A DNA stretch of 64,000 bases from Earliella scabrosa (lineage: Eukaryota; Basidiomycota; Agaricomycetes; Polyporales; Polyporaceae): assembly GCA_022605405.1 (NCBI GenBank), contig JABYQQ010000018.1, positions 620,001 to 684,000 on the forward strand, written 5' to 3'. The notes beneath the pieces are model-generated. The model was given only the letters and a program-made list of their open reading frames with translations. It did not search any database and was not told the origin of the DNA. Below, one piece after another: positions 24,743 to 36,925 of the stretch. Both the position numbers and the translations under genes were made by a program. How positions within the stretch are numbered: position 1 is the first letter of the stretch; every line of letters starts with the position of its first letter.

Positions 24743-25849
24743 TCAGAATTGCGCGAACAAACCCCAGAGAGCGAGTGGATGCAATCCGGAGCGAAGCTGC
24801 CCGGCCTCCTTCATCAACTTGGCCATCTTGCTCCAATGGCATCCTTCGGGCGTATCTATTTGCCTCCAGGTCTTCCCCCTCGGCAGCGTCACTTGAACCT
24901 GCGGGGGAAGCTTTGTCCGGTCCCGACATGGCCTATAGGAGCGGCCAGAGGCGATGCTGGTGCACACCATGGCAATGACATACTGCAGTCCGCGTCCGGG
25001 CATGTATGATGCTTCCTGGGGGGTGGTTGGTGCGGCGACGGTAGTAGATGGGATAATGCTGGTGATGAGAGAGAGGGTCGTCTATCACCGTGATATCATG
25101 GCTATGGACGAGGTTATGCTGGGAGGCCGGATTCAACACATCCATATCCTGTCTCAGGGCTAGGACTGCCACCGCAGGCAGGATCCCCGCCGAGTGGGGA
25201 GGTATCGGAGCGCCCGAAACGTCGGTGCGTAGTTGTCGAGATGCTTCTAACTGTTCCCATCGGTTTCCGGACATAAGAATGCCCCCTTGCTCCTTGTCGA
25301 GGAGGTATATGCCTTCCACCATGAGCAGAAACGAAGGGTTGCCCTCGGACGTGGACGGTCTCAAGGCATTCATTCGAAGGTGAATCACGAGTACCTTTGG
25401 GGACGCAAGGATGTGTTCGGGCCCGCCATTCGCGAATGCAGCGGCGTTCGCGATGATCTCCAGGTTGTAACGGTAGATCATCAACCAATCGTCGATTGCC
25501 TTGGACAAGGCCATCATCATAGGATAGCCCATTGCTTGTATCCTCAGCTTCGTGACCGTTGAAGGCTCAGTGTTGCTCGCGCCGCACCATTTCCTGCCAG
25601 TACAACGCGCCGCACAATTAATCACGCCACCGGACAGAACAGTGAAGTAGTAGCACATAGGTATCCTCACCTGTGCGATGGCCACGCTACCCTCTGGCAA
25701 TCCGTGCTACAGTAGAAAGCCAACGAGCATCCTTTGCAACGTCTAAGCGGTTCGTCTAGGTCCTTGGCAGCCTTCCAGCATCCACTGCAAATGTTGCGGT
25801 TGAGACTGTAGGACTCGCCAGCCTGAGGGCCTGCCAGCGCGGTAGACAT
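24743..25849 (-). pseudogene. MYND-type zinc-finger protein, copy 2, with a frameshift
   Basis: Exon 1 is 25671-25849 (residues 1-60: CSGC, CKGC, YCSTDCQ, HR) and exon 2 begins at 25593 (KWC completes the MYND finger). The body matches the other two MYND genes (LRIQAMGYPMMMALSKAI, HSAGILPAVAVLAL). Reading frame 1 runs to 24933 but loses similarity after about 25080. Similarity resumes in another frame (GRGLQYVIAMVCTSIASG, LPRGKTWRQIDTPEG, SGLHPLALWGLFAQF) up to the stop at 24743. Total exon length is 1030 bp, which is 2 short of a multiple of three. The switch falls at a short (CT)n tract (minus strand), so loss of one CT unit would explain it. A sequencing error, or an unusually short intron, is the alternative. 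Confidence 0.7.
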
Positions 25850-26465
25850 GACAGTGACGCGACGCCAGTGTGTGACGAAGAGGAAAAAGCCAGACGTTGT
25901 ATCTCGTGGCAGTCGAAGAAGTGTGGATGTAGACTGGAGGAGCTGATAGGATAGTAAGAAATTAGAGACACGGAAGACACGTCAAAGGTAGTCGAACTCT
26001 ACCGTACTGCCATAAGATCTCTCGGAAGACCAGTTAACTTTTCCGCGCGCGCGGCTTCCGGGCTCGGGCGTCTCCGTAGAATCGGCAGAGTCGGCCCAGT
26101 AAGTAGTCCAGCTTCATGAATTCAACTGCGCAGCTAAGCTTGATACCGTGGCAGGAGACCGATATTTCCTACAAGCGAGTTTCTGGCGAGTGGATTTCAC
26201 TAACAGTCAGAGTCAGTGTTGCCTACTAGTATCTGCGGCGGCCGGGACTTCGAGACCCAGTCCGGGTCTGCAGGGGAATACGATGAACTAAACCTGAGAT
26301 AACATCATGATAGGGAGGAGATACATAGTACATGATTGAGAGTAGCGAAGACTAGACAGGACTTGTATCGTAGACAATGCCGGTAGAACGCGTAATCTAA
26401 TTGTATCAGACTTCGCAACAGCGGGGGAGATTGCCTGATGCAGTGTGCGTACAAAGGAAAGACCA
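25850..26465. other. intergenic between two MYND genes
   Basis: This holds the promoter of MYND copy 2 and the 3' flank of copy 3. I see no gene. A TTCCGCGCGCGCGGCTTCC near-palindrome occurs near 26040-26058. Confidence 0.4.
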
Positions 26466-27498
26466 CTAGAGATTACCAAAGGCGTGCCACAGAGCGAACG
26501 GAGCCAGACCGCTCTCAAACTGCAAGGCAGGGCGCGGCAGTTTCGTCTCCATAATTCTCTTGATCTTGCGCCAGTATCCGTCGTCTCGATCCGCAGGTTC
26601 CTGCCTCCACGCATTGCGCACGAAGACCATACTCTCGACCCGGGGTATGGAGCGGAAGTCGCCCGGGCGCATCTTGAATGTATACCCCCCTAAGACGGTG
26701 GTGTAGCACATGTTATGGACATCCTTGAGAATGGTGCCACGCCTTGCGCTGTCATTGGCGGTGTCGTTACGGCTCCGGGGGTGATATATGGAATACGCCT
26801 CGACCTCGTACAGGACTTTTCCTTTGAGGGGCCAGATACGGACGGCGGCGGGGAGAGTACCAGCATAATGGGGAGGAACTGAGCCAGAGCTGACGAACTC
26901 GGCGTGTCGTTCGCGAGCCAGAGCCACCATGTGGTCCCACTGTGCAGAAAGATCACTGGAGTCGGCAGGCCTGTCGATGATCTCGAACTCCGGGATGTCG
27001 AAGTGCTTGGCAGGGTTCTCGGAAGCTCCGGGGGCTGCGCTGAACCCGAGGGTGATCACGAGTGCTCGTTGCGGATTCAGGTTGTTAATGACTCCGCCGT
27101 TTCGATAGACCGCCGCGTTAGCCATGACCTCGACAGTTTGATGGTGGATATTGAGCCAGTTCCGGACCGCCGCCACAAGACCCATGGCTGTCTGCCCATA
27201 GCCCTTCCGCTGGAGCCCCGAGTGGAACTCCGGGGACAGTTTGCCGTCGGGATCAGTGCAGGACGCCCTGTGTGGTGGTCAACTTCTGTGGTCCACGCGA
27301 TCAAGGGTGCAACACTCACTTATGCCCTGCCCACGCTGCTTTCTGACAGGCCTTGTCGCAATAGGCCGTCTGACGACAGCCCTTGCACATCTTGAGTGGC
27401 TGCTCGAGCTCCTGAGCGCTCTTCCCGCAGTGACCACAATGGTCGAGTGAGGTATGTACCCCACTCAGGATTACCGCCGGCGAAGTATGGGAGGACAT
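26466..27498 (-). CDS. MYND-type zinc-finger protein, copy 3
   Basis: Exons 27320-27498 and 26466-27267 give 326 aa. Exon 1 is 179 bp, exactly as in copy 2, and the intron falls at the same place inside the MYND finger. Zinc ligands are C-G-H-C, CKGC, YCDKACQ, HK and C in KASC. The body carries GYGQTAMGLVAAVRNWLN, EVMANAAVYRNGG, PQRALVITLGFS, PPHYAGTLPAAVRIWPL, VFVRNAWRQEP and SGLAPFALWHAFGNL, all aligned with the other two copies. The frame is intact, unlike copy 2. The role is unknown. MYND fingers bind short proline-rich peptides in partner proteins. Confidence 0.85.
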
Positions 27499-29402
27499 GA
27501 TGATAGAAAGGGCTGGGAAGTGAGGAAATATGATGAAGGGAACGACTCGAGCGACTGGCAGCGAGTCTTTATAGCATCAGCAGTCATGAACCACAGGCAG
27601 GTGGTAATAGCGGCTCACGGTTGGTTCGTGGTCTTTGACTACAGTGCGTCTTGTGACTCAGACATAGCGGTGGCTCACTTGGAGTCACCGCAATGGTGAA
27701 TGTAAAAGCGAATAATTAGCCATCAATGCGAGATGTACAGCCGCAGATCCTGGGGTTGGTCCCTTTCGTTCCGTGGACGCTGTGTCGATGATCCCATGGG
27801 CTTAATGGACCCTATCAGGGAAGACCGCGAGAGCCTGTCAGCGGCAAAGGGGTTCTTGTTGACGTGAGATGAGCATCATATCCGGAAGACGAGTCGTATA
27901 GGAAGTGCAACGGAGGTATGATATGCCAGAGGTATACCGTCGCGCTATGAACCAGTTTGAGGCAGCGGAGAACAGCTAATTGGCAAGCCATCAGTCTGTA
28001 ACCTCACGCGCTGACAATGTCTAGACAAGACTGACCTAATTGTTTATGCTGCGGCCGGCACGTCTTCAACACCGCCAGCACTCTAGCTCAAGCGATGCGC
28101 TAGTTGAACAATAGCGAGATGGGGTGAGACGCTGTCTCACGACGCACACAAGGACTGCACGCCAATACTTAGTAGCGGTCATCACTGTGACAACGAGATC
28201 TTAGCGCAGGGTGTCTGCCGTAGTCTTGTCGATACCGTGTCACAGCGGTTGTGCGTCGTACTAGCTCGTATGATGTCGTCGCTCGGTGTAGATCGAGTGG
28301 ATAGTAGAGCTAGCGTTCATGCACGAGGATCGGGCTTACCGGTTCAGTGCTAAGACGGCTCAGGCTATTTCAGAAGTCGATCCTCTGACTGTCGCGTCAT
28401 GGACCCTGGTGAGTTGTTGGTGAGCTGGAAGTTGTCCTATTGTTGATCCGAAACGTAGGACGTCAGTGTGATGCATATGGTCGAGGCGCCGAGGCTACTT
28501 AAACCTCACTTTAACACGAGCCGCAAGGCCTGTAAACTTGAGGCAATCGCACCGTCACTGAGTACAGGCAAATTCTGATGGACGAGTCCGAATGCTTACG
28601 CACCGTGTGGCAGGTGCGGCGCGGACCAACTCCCAGGGTCGATCTTAAGGACCGTCTGTTGTAGCGATAAGTATTAGGTTGTGTCTTGAGCACCTGTTGC
28701 GAAGGTGTTGAGACATAACTCATGCTGTAGCGGGGTCGAGGAGTCAATCAGTGAATGGCCGCGAGGCTCGCGACAACTTGCATCATAGACGCTCGGCATC
28801 TCGGCCGGCTCCGGCAAGGCCCGAACTTCAAGTTGAAGTTCGCCAGTCACTAGTAGCTAGTGACCTCGGAGATCTAGAGACGGCCAAGCTTGCACACGGT
28901 GGTGAGTTACAATGTACGGAGCTTCTCTTCCTTGACCTCAGACCGGGACCGTGCGCTCGACAAGTTGCTGATTACCGCAAGTATGACACCTTGTACCGAC
29001 ACCAACGACATACTCACGAAGCTGCACTTCCCTGGACCCCACCCGGCGAAAGGCATCCGGGAGAAGAATCGATTGCTTCCTTCATTACTCTCCTTTCCCG
29101 CATACGTATTACCCTAACGGTATTTTTCTTCCCGTAGCACCTAATTGCTTTGGAGTGAACGTCAAGCTAGCATGAGAAATCGGTAGCCCTGAGTGCCAAA
29201 GTTACAATCAGGCCACCTTAGGAGCGACACATCTGTAATGGAAGGATTTCAAGGTTTCCTAGCCGGCCCCTGGAGTAGAGCTTCTCCAAGAGCCACTCTA
29301 TCGTTCCCTCTGGCGTCATTCACAGGACTCGCTGTTGCCCACATATAAGAACACCCTGCGTATGCAGTCAGCGAGTTATCACCGGTTGCTCCCCAACGTC
29401 CC
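27499..29402. other. long intergenic region, promoter of the P450 array
   Basis: No gene is supported in these 1.9 kb. Small palindromes occur, such as GTGAGACGCTGTCTCAC (about 28123-28139) and CACTAGTAGCTAGTG (28848-28862). The open frame at 28751-29137 has no domain. The last 60 bp carry the TATA box of the P450 gene. Confidence 0.4.
29344..29349 (+). promoter_or_regulatory. TATA box of P450 gene 1
   Basis: TATAAG lies 59 bp before the ATG at 29403. Clear TATA boxes at similar distances precede the other three related P450 genes. Confidence 0.55.
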
Positions 29403-31561
29403 ATGCACTCACTGATGTCCATCGACAGAATTCTTCTAACGCTTCAAATTCCCCCATGGTGGCTCCTATTCTGCACTTGCGTCCTCGCCGTTATGATGTG
29501 GCGGAGATGGAGATCCTCCACCGATAAAAGCCTCCTCCCCCTTCCTCCAGGACCTCCTGCTCTGCCTGTGATTGGTAATTTGCTTGACGTCCCAACCAAA
29601 GACATGGAAATTTACTTCCGCGACATGAACGCTAAGTACGGTAACGTATCACCTCTGCCCTTCATTCTTGGTGACATTCAAGCTGATTCCACGCTCCAGG
29701 TGATCTGGTATATTTGGACGTCTTCGGACAGCCTATGATTATACTCGGGACACACAATGTCGCGATGGACCTTCTCGACAAGCGGTCTGCCATTTACTCT
29801 GACAGACAGTTCTCGTCTATGGCCGAGCTGTGAGTAACGTCTGACGTCACAAGATTGTATAATCTCATCCCTAACTCGCCGACGAATATGATAGAACTGG
29901 CTTCTCTTGGTTACTCGGCACAGTTCCCTATGGCCAGAGATGGCGCGGAATTAGGCGGGGATTTCACGAACACATGAACGCCAAAGCCGTCACGCAATAC
30001 CATTCCATTCAGAACCGCGAAGCACGTCGCTTCCTGGCAAGACTTCTCGAAGACCCTCATCGGTTCAGCAAACACGGGCGATAGTAAGTCTGTCTGCAAC
30101 ATGACCTTTCAAGTGGTATCTGAGGTTTTCTATACGCTTACGAACGGACAATGACTCGATTCAGCGTGTTCGGTTCAGCCATCATACGCATCACGTATGG
30201 ACTTGAAGTAGCAGACAAGGATGACAGATACGTCCAAATGGCCGAAGAAGCAATACCCGGTTTCAACGCAGCATTCATGCCTGGGAAGTACCTTGTGGAG
30301 ACCTTCCCTATCATGCGATACATTCCTGCATGGGTTCCTGGGGCCAAGTTCAAGCGCGAGGCAGACGGGTGGCGGCCGTCGGCTCTACGGATGCGTAATG
30401 TCCCTTGGGCGGCTGCTATGGAGGCCATCGTACGCTTAATCTCTCTCTTCGGGCCAATTCTGTGCTCAATTTTACGAGTAGCGGAACGGTACCACTACGC
30501 CTTCGATGGCTGCTGCCATGAAGGACCGTGCTACGGACGAAGAAGACGAGGAGATCGCCAAAGATTCGGCTGCATCTGTCTATCTAGGTACACCCTTGAT
30601 ACGCTCTGTATCTACCTCGTGCTGACACTGATGCAACAGGTGGCTCGGATACAGTGCGTGAACACACGTCTTCTTTTTTGCACCTTCCTGGAGCACTGAT
30701 CGGTACTGATAGATGCTCTCTACTCTCGAAACATTCTTTGCGGCGATGGCGACTTTTCCTGAAGCGCAGAGGCGCGCACAAGAAGAGCTCGACAGAGTCA
30801 TCGGCCCGCTGCGTCTCCCGACGATCGAAGACGAGCCCGACATACCGTACGTCGCTGCGCTCATCAAGGAGTGCCTACGATGGAAGTCGGTTACCCCGCT
30901 TGGCGTTGCGCATAAGACCACAGAGGAAGACGAGTACAAGGGGTTCCGAATCCCGAAAGGATCGGTCGTGGTGTCGAACGTGTGGTATGTCTAACTCCTC
31001 ATCCAGGCTTGAGGAAGGGCATTTTTGACTGACAAACTTCTGTCGGGCTGTAGGGCGTACTCTCGGGACCCCCAATACTACAGCGATCCCGAGGAGTTCA
31101 AACCCGAGCGTTTCCTCAAGGACGGCGCACTCGATCCGGAGGTGCTCGATCCCAGCATGATTGCTTTCGGGTATGGGAGAAGGTGGCCATCCGCAGCTCC
31201 TCTGATCTTCTTCTCGCCGTCTGAACATACCTGCGCGTATACAGGATCTGTCCCGGCCTGCACTTTGCCAAGGCCATGCTGTTCGCCCTCATCTCCAACG
31301 TCCTCCACACGTTCTGGATCTCCCTTCCGGAGGACGAGAACGGAGAACCGGTGCCGCTCAATATCAGGATGACCCCTGGGGTAATCTCGTGCGTCCTTCT
31401 CCCTAGTTGAGTGATATCTCATGTAGCTCAGCTGACGGGTGACTGTCCAGATATACCGAACCCTTCGAGTGCGGCATCAAGCCTCGGTCCGCTCAGGCAG
31501 AAGCCCTCATTCGTACTAGTCAGCGAGAGGTAGCAGATGGGGACGTTCCGACTGTCTAGAC
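29403..31561 (+). CDS. cytochrome P450 monooxygenase, array gene 1
   Basis: This is a membrane-anchored heme monooxygenase with about ten exons. Order of features: N-terminal anchor (WWLLFCTCVLAVMMW), proline hinge LPLPPGPPALPVIGN, YGDLVYLDVFGQPM, the helix-C region WRGIRRGFHEH, the helix-I threonine region GGSDTMLSTLETFFAAM, the ExxR motif in KECLRW, the PERF motif (FKPERF), and the heme loop FGYGRR-ICPG with the ligand cysteine. The heme loop is split by an intron. The stop is TAG at 31559-31561 after a tail SYTEPFECGIKPRSAQAE. Every exon joins in frame, so the gene looks functional. The substrate is unknown. Basidiomycete P450s of this type act on xenobiotics, fatty acids or terpenoids. 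It is the only plus-strand member of the array. Confidence 0.92.
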
Positions 31562-31799
31562 GAAGTTGTACGACGGCGAGATCACGGTCCGAATTATCCA
31601 GTGATATGAGATCTCTACTGAACATACACTCAGACATTCGTTACTTGGACGACGGAGACTAGTGGATCACAGGCTCTAGTGCACATGGGTAGTAAGCGAC
31701 CGAGATTGGCGAGATGCATGTTTCTAGCCGAGGCAAACGTATCTACCGTTCAGTGGGCCCAACAGGCGTGCCCGTCACCATGGTGAACTCATTTGCAGT

Positions 31800-33997
31800 C
31801 TAGTCTTCGCGCGAAGCAAGCACGAGTGTCTCCATTCCGGGAGATCTCGCTTTGAACGTGTATTGAAGCAGTTCCGGATGCCTGTGGAATGAGCACCGGC
31901 CCCGAGAGCACAACATGAGCCTTTGCGCATACACCTTGGACGGGTATCATTCAGGGATACTCACGATATGAATCCCTCTTTCATGTTTACATCGTCGCTC
32001 GACGGGATAGCACGGTCTGGGACAGAGTCGCAATTGGCACGCTCAATCACGAGCGCGTGCAGGATACGCGCGAAGGTGATAAACAGCGTCGCCTCCGAGT
32101 ATTGCATTCCGGGACAGATCCTGTAGAGATGAGGTCTCATGATCAGCATTGAGGCTTCACACCAGAGCAAGGGGCGGACCGGAGAGTTCATGGAGGACGG
32201 GCGTCACATCCGTACATACCTGCGGCCAAATCCGAAGACATACGACCGTGGATTGAGTATGTCCGTGCGAAGCTGACCGTCCTCGGAGAGAAAGCGCTCT
32301 GGAACAAAGTGTTCCGGTTCGGAATAATATTCAGGATCTCTTGCCATAGCCCTACAGAACACGAGAAGTGGAGCGTCAGGAGTCAGCTTCACTGTACCAC
32401 ACCACACTCACCACACGTTCGGAAAGATCACGGCTTTCGCAGGAATGAGGTACCCATCAAGCTCGCCGTCCGTTGTGGCCGAGTGAGGAACGCAGAGCGG
32501 GACAGCCGGCAGCCAGCGCAGAACCTCTGAGAGAACAGCGTCGACATATGGGAGTGCAGGGCGGTCATTGAGGAGTGGCAGACGGGAAGGTCCGACAACC
32601 GCATCAAGCTCTGCCTGTGCACGGATCTGGACATCCGGGTGCAAAGCCATGGCGTAGATGAAAGAGTAGAGTGTTGCTACACCCTAAAAGAGAGATAGAG
32701 ATAGACACCGCCAAAGCTTAAGATGGGGCAAGCTACTACACGGGATTGCTGCTCACTGTCTCCAATGCCCCTGACATTCACATGCGGTCAGCGTGATTTG
32801 GATGGTGTTGTCACCGGGAAAGCTTGAGGCTCACCAAGGTAAGATGCTCCACAGACGTCTCGAGCGATGTCTTCAATATCTGTGGTCGCGTTCTTTCCGT
32901 TGGCTTTCGCCTTCTCTAGTATAGCGCTAACAATGGACTGGTGATTGCCTGAGCCGACGATGCTCTGGTGGATCTCTGATTTAATGCATGCCCATGCCAC
33001 GGCGAACAGCGAACATTTGACCGAACCCACCATACTCTGCAACGAAACATCAAACGGCCTGTTCCGGGTTTCCTGTAGCAGTTGCTTGTATGCTTCTGCC
33101 TCCGTCTTGAACCCAGCCCCGGGAAACCAGGCCGGTAGATGTCGGAGGAAAGGAAGCGCCTCTACGAGGTACTTGCCCGGAGTCAAAGCTTCCTTGACCG
33201 CACGCATGGCCTCTTGCTCGAGAACGGATATCTCATCGCTTGGAGAGGATACTTTGATGCCATACACGATTCGCAGTATCGTCGATCCAAATACGCTGAG
33301 TAATAACGTGAGTATCATCGCAGCATGCAGAGATCAGCCACCAATTCCACGTACAACTTGACGTGGTCTGCATACGACTCAGGAGCCGCAAGAAGCAGTT
33401 GAACCAAGTGTAGCGCGGCATCTTCTTGGACAATGTGATACTGTCCCACAGACCCAGGACCAAAGTGATGGTGGAACTCCTTCCTTCGGCGTCGCCAGAT
33501 ATCTGTATAACCGTTGTAGGGTAATATCCAGTCTCCTATGCTGATGGCGTTCCCAACGCATCAAGGTCACACTCATCACACAAAGACACTATTACTCACA
33601 GCTGCGGCATGACAAAGCCTGGGCGATCTGAGAAATTGCTGGAGCGCTTGTCTAGGAGCTCGGATGCCAACCGGTAGGATGCGATAACAATCATGGATTG
33701 CGAGAGCGCCTTCAGGTGCACGACCTCGCCTGCTGACATGTGAGCACCTCCGTTTCACTGTTACATGGCCCCGGAACCAGGGTATAGTTACGTACCATGT
33801 TTCTCCGAGAGCTTGTGATACTCTCTCCCAGTGATCGTTTTCGGTATGTCGAACATGTTCCCGAGCAGAGGGAGGGGCTGAGGACCAGGTGGCAGCGGAA
33901 GCCGGGCCTTCCCTCGATGAACGGCATACTGATGAATTATGACAACCACGGTAGAGATTAGTGCGAGAAGTTGAGCTGTAGGGAGGTAACAAGCCAT
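31800..33997 (-). CDS. cytochrome P450 monooxygenase, array gene 2
   Basis: The start is placed at 33997 (MACYLPTAQLLAL), because gene 3 begins at the same relative point and a TATA box lies 68 bp upstream. An in-frame ATG at 34066 would put the TATA box inside the gene. Features in order: membrane anchor, LPLPPGPQPLPLLGNMFD, RKEFHHHFGP after helix C, VFGSTILRIVYGIKV, helix I, SEVLRWLPAVPLCVPH (ExxR), PERFLSEDG, FGFGRR-ICPGMQYSEATLF with the heme cysteine, and KEGFIS spliced to a short last exon ending LVLASRED-stop at 31800. It is a close relative of gene 3 and convergent with gene 1, with only 238 bp between their stop codons. The substrate is unknown. Confidence 0.9.
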
Positions 33998-34064
33998 AAG
34001 CAGAGGACAAGTGAGGGCGAGAGTGGCCGGCGGTAAGGACTCACTTGGAGGATCCGTTGAATTC

Positions 34065-34071
34065 ATTTATA
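34065..34071 (-). promoter_or_regulatory. TATA box of P450 gene 2
   Basis: TATAAAT on the minus strand lies 68 bp before the chosen start (33997). Confidence 0.55.
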
Positions 34072-34411
34072 TCGGCGTGCTGTACTGTACTTACATGGAT
34101 GTGGCAGCTTCCAAGGGCGCCGGAAGGAGCAAATTTGCTGGCAGTTGCATGATGTGCGGGTCCACCAAATGCTTGGACAGAGCTTGTCCGGGATATTCCT
34201 TGTCCCCCCTAGGCAGACGATAGGGTGACGAACCTATTGAAGAAGGAAGGGGCGGTCCTATGACCGCCCGAACTTCCTGCAGTTGGCGACTCGCCGACAC
34301 GGCAAGAAGCATCACATCGCATACATGCGACTTGAAGCGCCTACACGCCCAAGTGTGCACCGGGCGCCCTAGGTATTTGGTCGGAAGTTATCTGCCGGGG
34401 CGGTGCAGGGT

Positions 34412-34481
34412 ATCGAACAGATATTTTGGAGCCGGCGCTTAGACCTCGCTCCAATATCGGTTTGCCCGATATCTGTTCGAT
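34412..34481. repeat. inverted repeat flanked by a 15-bp direct repeat
   Basis: The inverted-repeat arms are at 34412-34424 and 34469-34481, with nested TTGGAGC/GCTCCAA. Direct copies of GTCGGAAGTTATCTG lie on either side (34380 and 34516). Confidence 0.6.
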
Positions 34482-34778
34482 GTCTGGGGCACAACGCTCC
34501 AGTATGGAAGTGCCGGTCGGAAGTTATCTGACGACCCAGAATTCCCAGATATCGTAACCGACCCAGGGCTCACCTGAGCGTGTAAGCTAATAATGTTATC
34601 GATGACTCGGACCTACCATGACCAGGAATTCCCCGAAAAACTTGGTAGGGGCTGACACGTGTATCGTCTATATGACACGCCCGTCACGTATATAGAATGG
34701 CATGTATCGCAGTGAGAAACATGGAGGGTAGGCGAGTTAGAGGAAGGCAGCGTAGATGCGCATAGGGTCTTCGGGGTC

Positions 34779-36925
34779 CTAGTCTTCTGGCGAGGCAACT
34801 ACGAGTGCTTCGATGGCAGGAGATCTCGCTCTGAAAGTGTATGGAAGAAATTCTGGATGCCTACAGGATGCGCATAAGCCCAACAGGCTCATAATGAGGA
34901 TCACCGGCAGGTGAGTATGTACGAGTGGTGCTCACATTATGAAACCCTCCTTCATCTTCACATCGTCATTTGACGGGATCGGAGAGACCCCCACTGATTC
35001 TGAGCCGTGATTATCGCGCTCGATGACGAGTGCGTGGAGCATGCGCGCGAATGTGATGAACAGCGTGCTATCGGCATATTGCATCCCTGGACATATCCTA
35101 TAGCACAAGACGGAGGTGGTTCCAGATTCAATGTTACCCCGTGCTAGACTCGAAGCGGGGACCTACCTGCGGCCGAACCCAAAGGCATAGGCGCGTGGAT
35201 TGAGTATGTCCGTTCGGAGCTGGCCATCCTCCCCAAGGAAGCGTTCCGGGATGAAATGTTCCGGGTTGGAATAGTATTGAGGGTCTCTGCTCATAGCCCT
35301 ACCAGACATATACAAACACGGGTCGATCAGGTTCAGCAGCATGCTCCAAGATTAGGATGCTAAGACTTACCACACGTTCGTGAGGATGATTGCCTTCGCA
35401 GGAATGTGACACCCGTCAATCTCGTCGTCTGCGACGACGCAGTGAGGAACTCCGAGCGGAACGGTCGGCAGCCAGCGTAGGACCTCTGTGAAGACCGCAT
35501 TCACGTATGGAAGCGCAGGACGGTCATCGAGGAGCGGAAGACGAGACGGGCCGACGACCGCATCAAGCTCGGCCTGTGCACGCACTTGGACCTCTGGGTG
35601 CAGGGCCATGGCGTAGATGAAGGAGTAAACTGTCGACACAACCTCCAAGAGAACATCAGCGATCGACACAACAGGGGTTTTGGCGCATATGATTCTCACC
35701 GTCTCGACACCACCTGAGAAGTAACAGACAGTCAGCCTAAGCGCGAGGGGCAGTAGATCACATATGCGGGAGACATACCAAGGTAAGCTACCCCGCAGAC
35801 ATCTCTTGCAATGCCTTCCATATCGTTGCTCAGATCCTCTCCGTTTGCCTTTACTTTCTCTACCATGGCACTGACGATGGACCAGTGATCATCCGAGTTC
35901 TTACAATGCAATCCCTCAATTGAAGCATATCACGAAGGCGGAAGAACATCATACTGGACTCACCTGATTCTTCGACGCTGTATCAAATGGCTTGTTCCGG
36001 GTTTGCTGTAGCAGCTTTTTGTACGCCTCTGCCTTTGCCTTGAACCCGGCACCGGGAAACCAGGCTGGTAGATGTCGGAGGAAGGGAAAGGCCTCTACGA
36101 GGTACTTCCCGGGGATCATCGCCTCCTTGATCGCACTCATGGCCTGTTCCTCGAGAACTAGGATCTCATCGCTGGGAGAGGATATCTCAATGCCATACAC
36201 GATGCGAAGTATCGTCGAGCCAAGGATGCTGAGCAATTATGTGAGCAAACGTCGCCGCACTACATATGCGTGAAGGAACTCAACATACAACTGGACGTGG
36301 TCCGCATATGATTCGGGTGTTGCGAGAAGCAGCTGCAACAGGTGCTGCGCGGCGTCTTCTTGGGCGCGTTGATACCGTCCGACAGAGCTGGGTCCGAAGA
36401 AATGATGAAATTCCTTTCTTCGGCGGCGCCAAGTGTCCGTATAGTTATGGTATGTCAATAACCAGTCTCCTATGCTGGCGAGGATTCGATTGTCAGTCAG
36501 AATCAGCCCGAGTACTGGAAGCACTCTATAACTCACAGATTCGTCATGACGAATTGTGGGCGATCTGAGTAGTTACTGGAGCGTTTGTCCAGGAGTTCGG
36601 ATGCCGCCCGGTAGGATGTAAGCACAACGATGGATTGCGAGAGCGCCTTGAGATGCATGATCTCCCCTGTCAACATGTCAGCCACACAAGCCACATTATC
36701 GGGACATGGGAAGACTCGCATACCATGCTTCGCTGCAAGTTTGTAATATGCTCGTCCAGTCAACGTCCTCGGCACGTCAAAGATGTTCCCAAGCAGAGGG
36801 AGCGGTTTGGGTCCAGGCGGGAGGGGAAGCCGGGTCTTTGCCCGTCCTACAGCATACCGGCATACTATCGCAATCACTACAGAGAGCAGTGCGAGAAGCG
36901 GAGCTTCTGGATAGTGAAAGGCCAT
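34779..36925 (-). CDS. cytochrome P450 monooxygenase, array gene 3
   Basis: The start ATG at 36925 (MAFHYPEAPLLALLS) lies 76 bp after a TATA box. The layout matches gene 2 throughout: membrane anchor, LPLPPGPKPLPLLGNIFD, RAASELLDKRSSNYSDRP, WRRRRKEFHHFFGP, ILGSTILRIVYGIEIS, the helix-I segment, TEVLRWLPTVPLGVPH (ExxR), the PERF motif, FGFGRR-ICPGMQYADSTLF (heme cysteine) and a last exon ending LVVASPED-stop at 34779. The same intron positions are visible. It is a tandem duplicate of gene 2. Motif residues are intact, so both are probably active, with possibly diverged substrates. Confidence 0.9.

Larger units (their letters stand above)
33998..34778. other. intergenic between P450 genes 2 and 3, with repeats
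   Basis: No gene is present. A 13-bp perfect inverted repeat (ATCGAACAGATAT at 34412-34424; its complement at 34469-34481) encloses a second pair, TTGGAGC (34426) and GCTCCAA (34449). A 15-bp direct repeat GTCGGAAGTTATCTG occurs at 34380-34394 and 34516-34530. This could be a small degenerate transposable element or a regulatory cluster. Confidence 0.5.
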
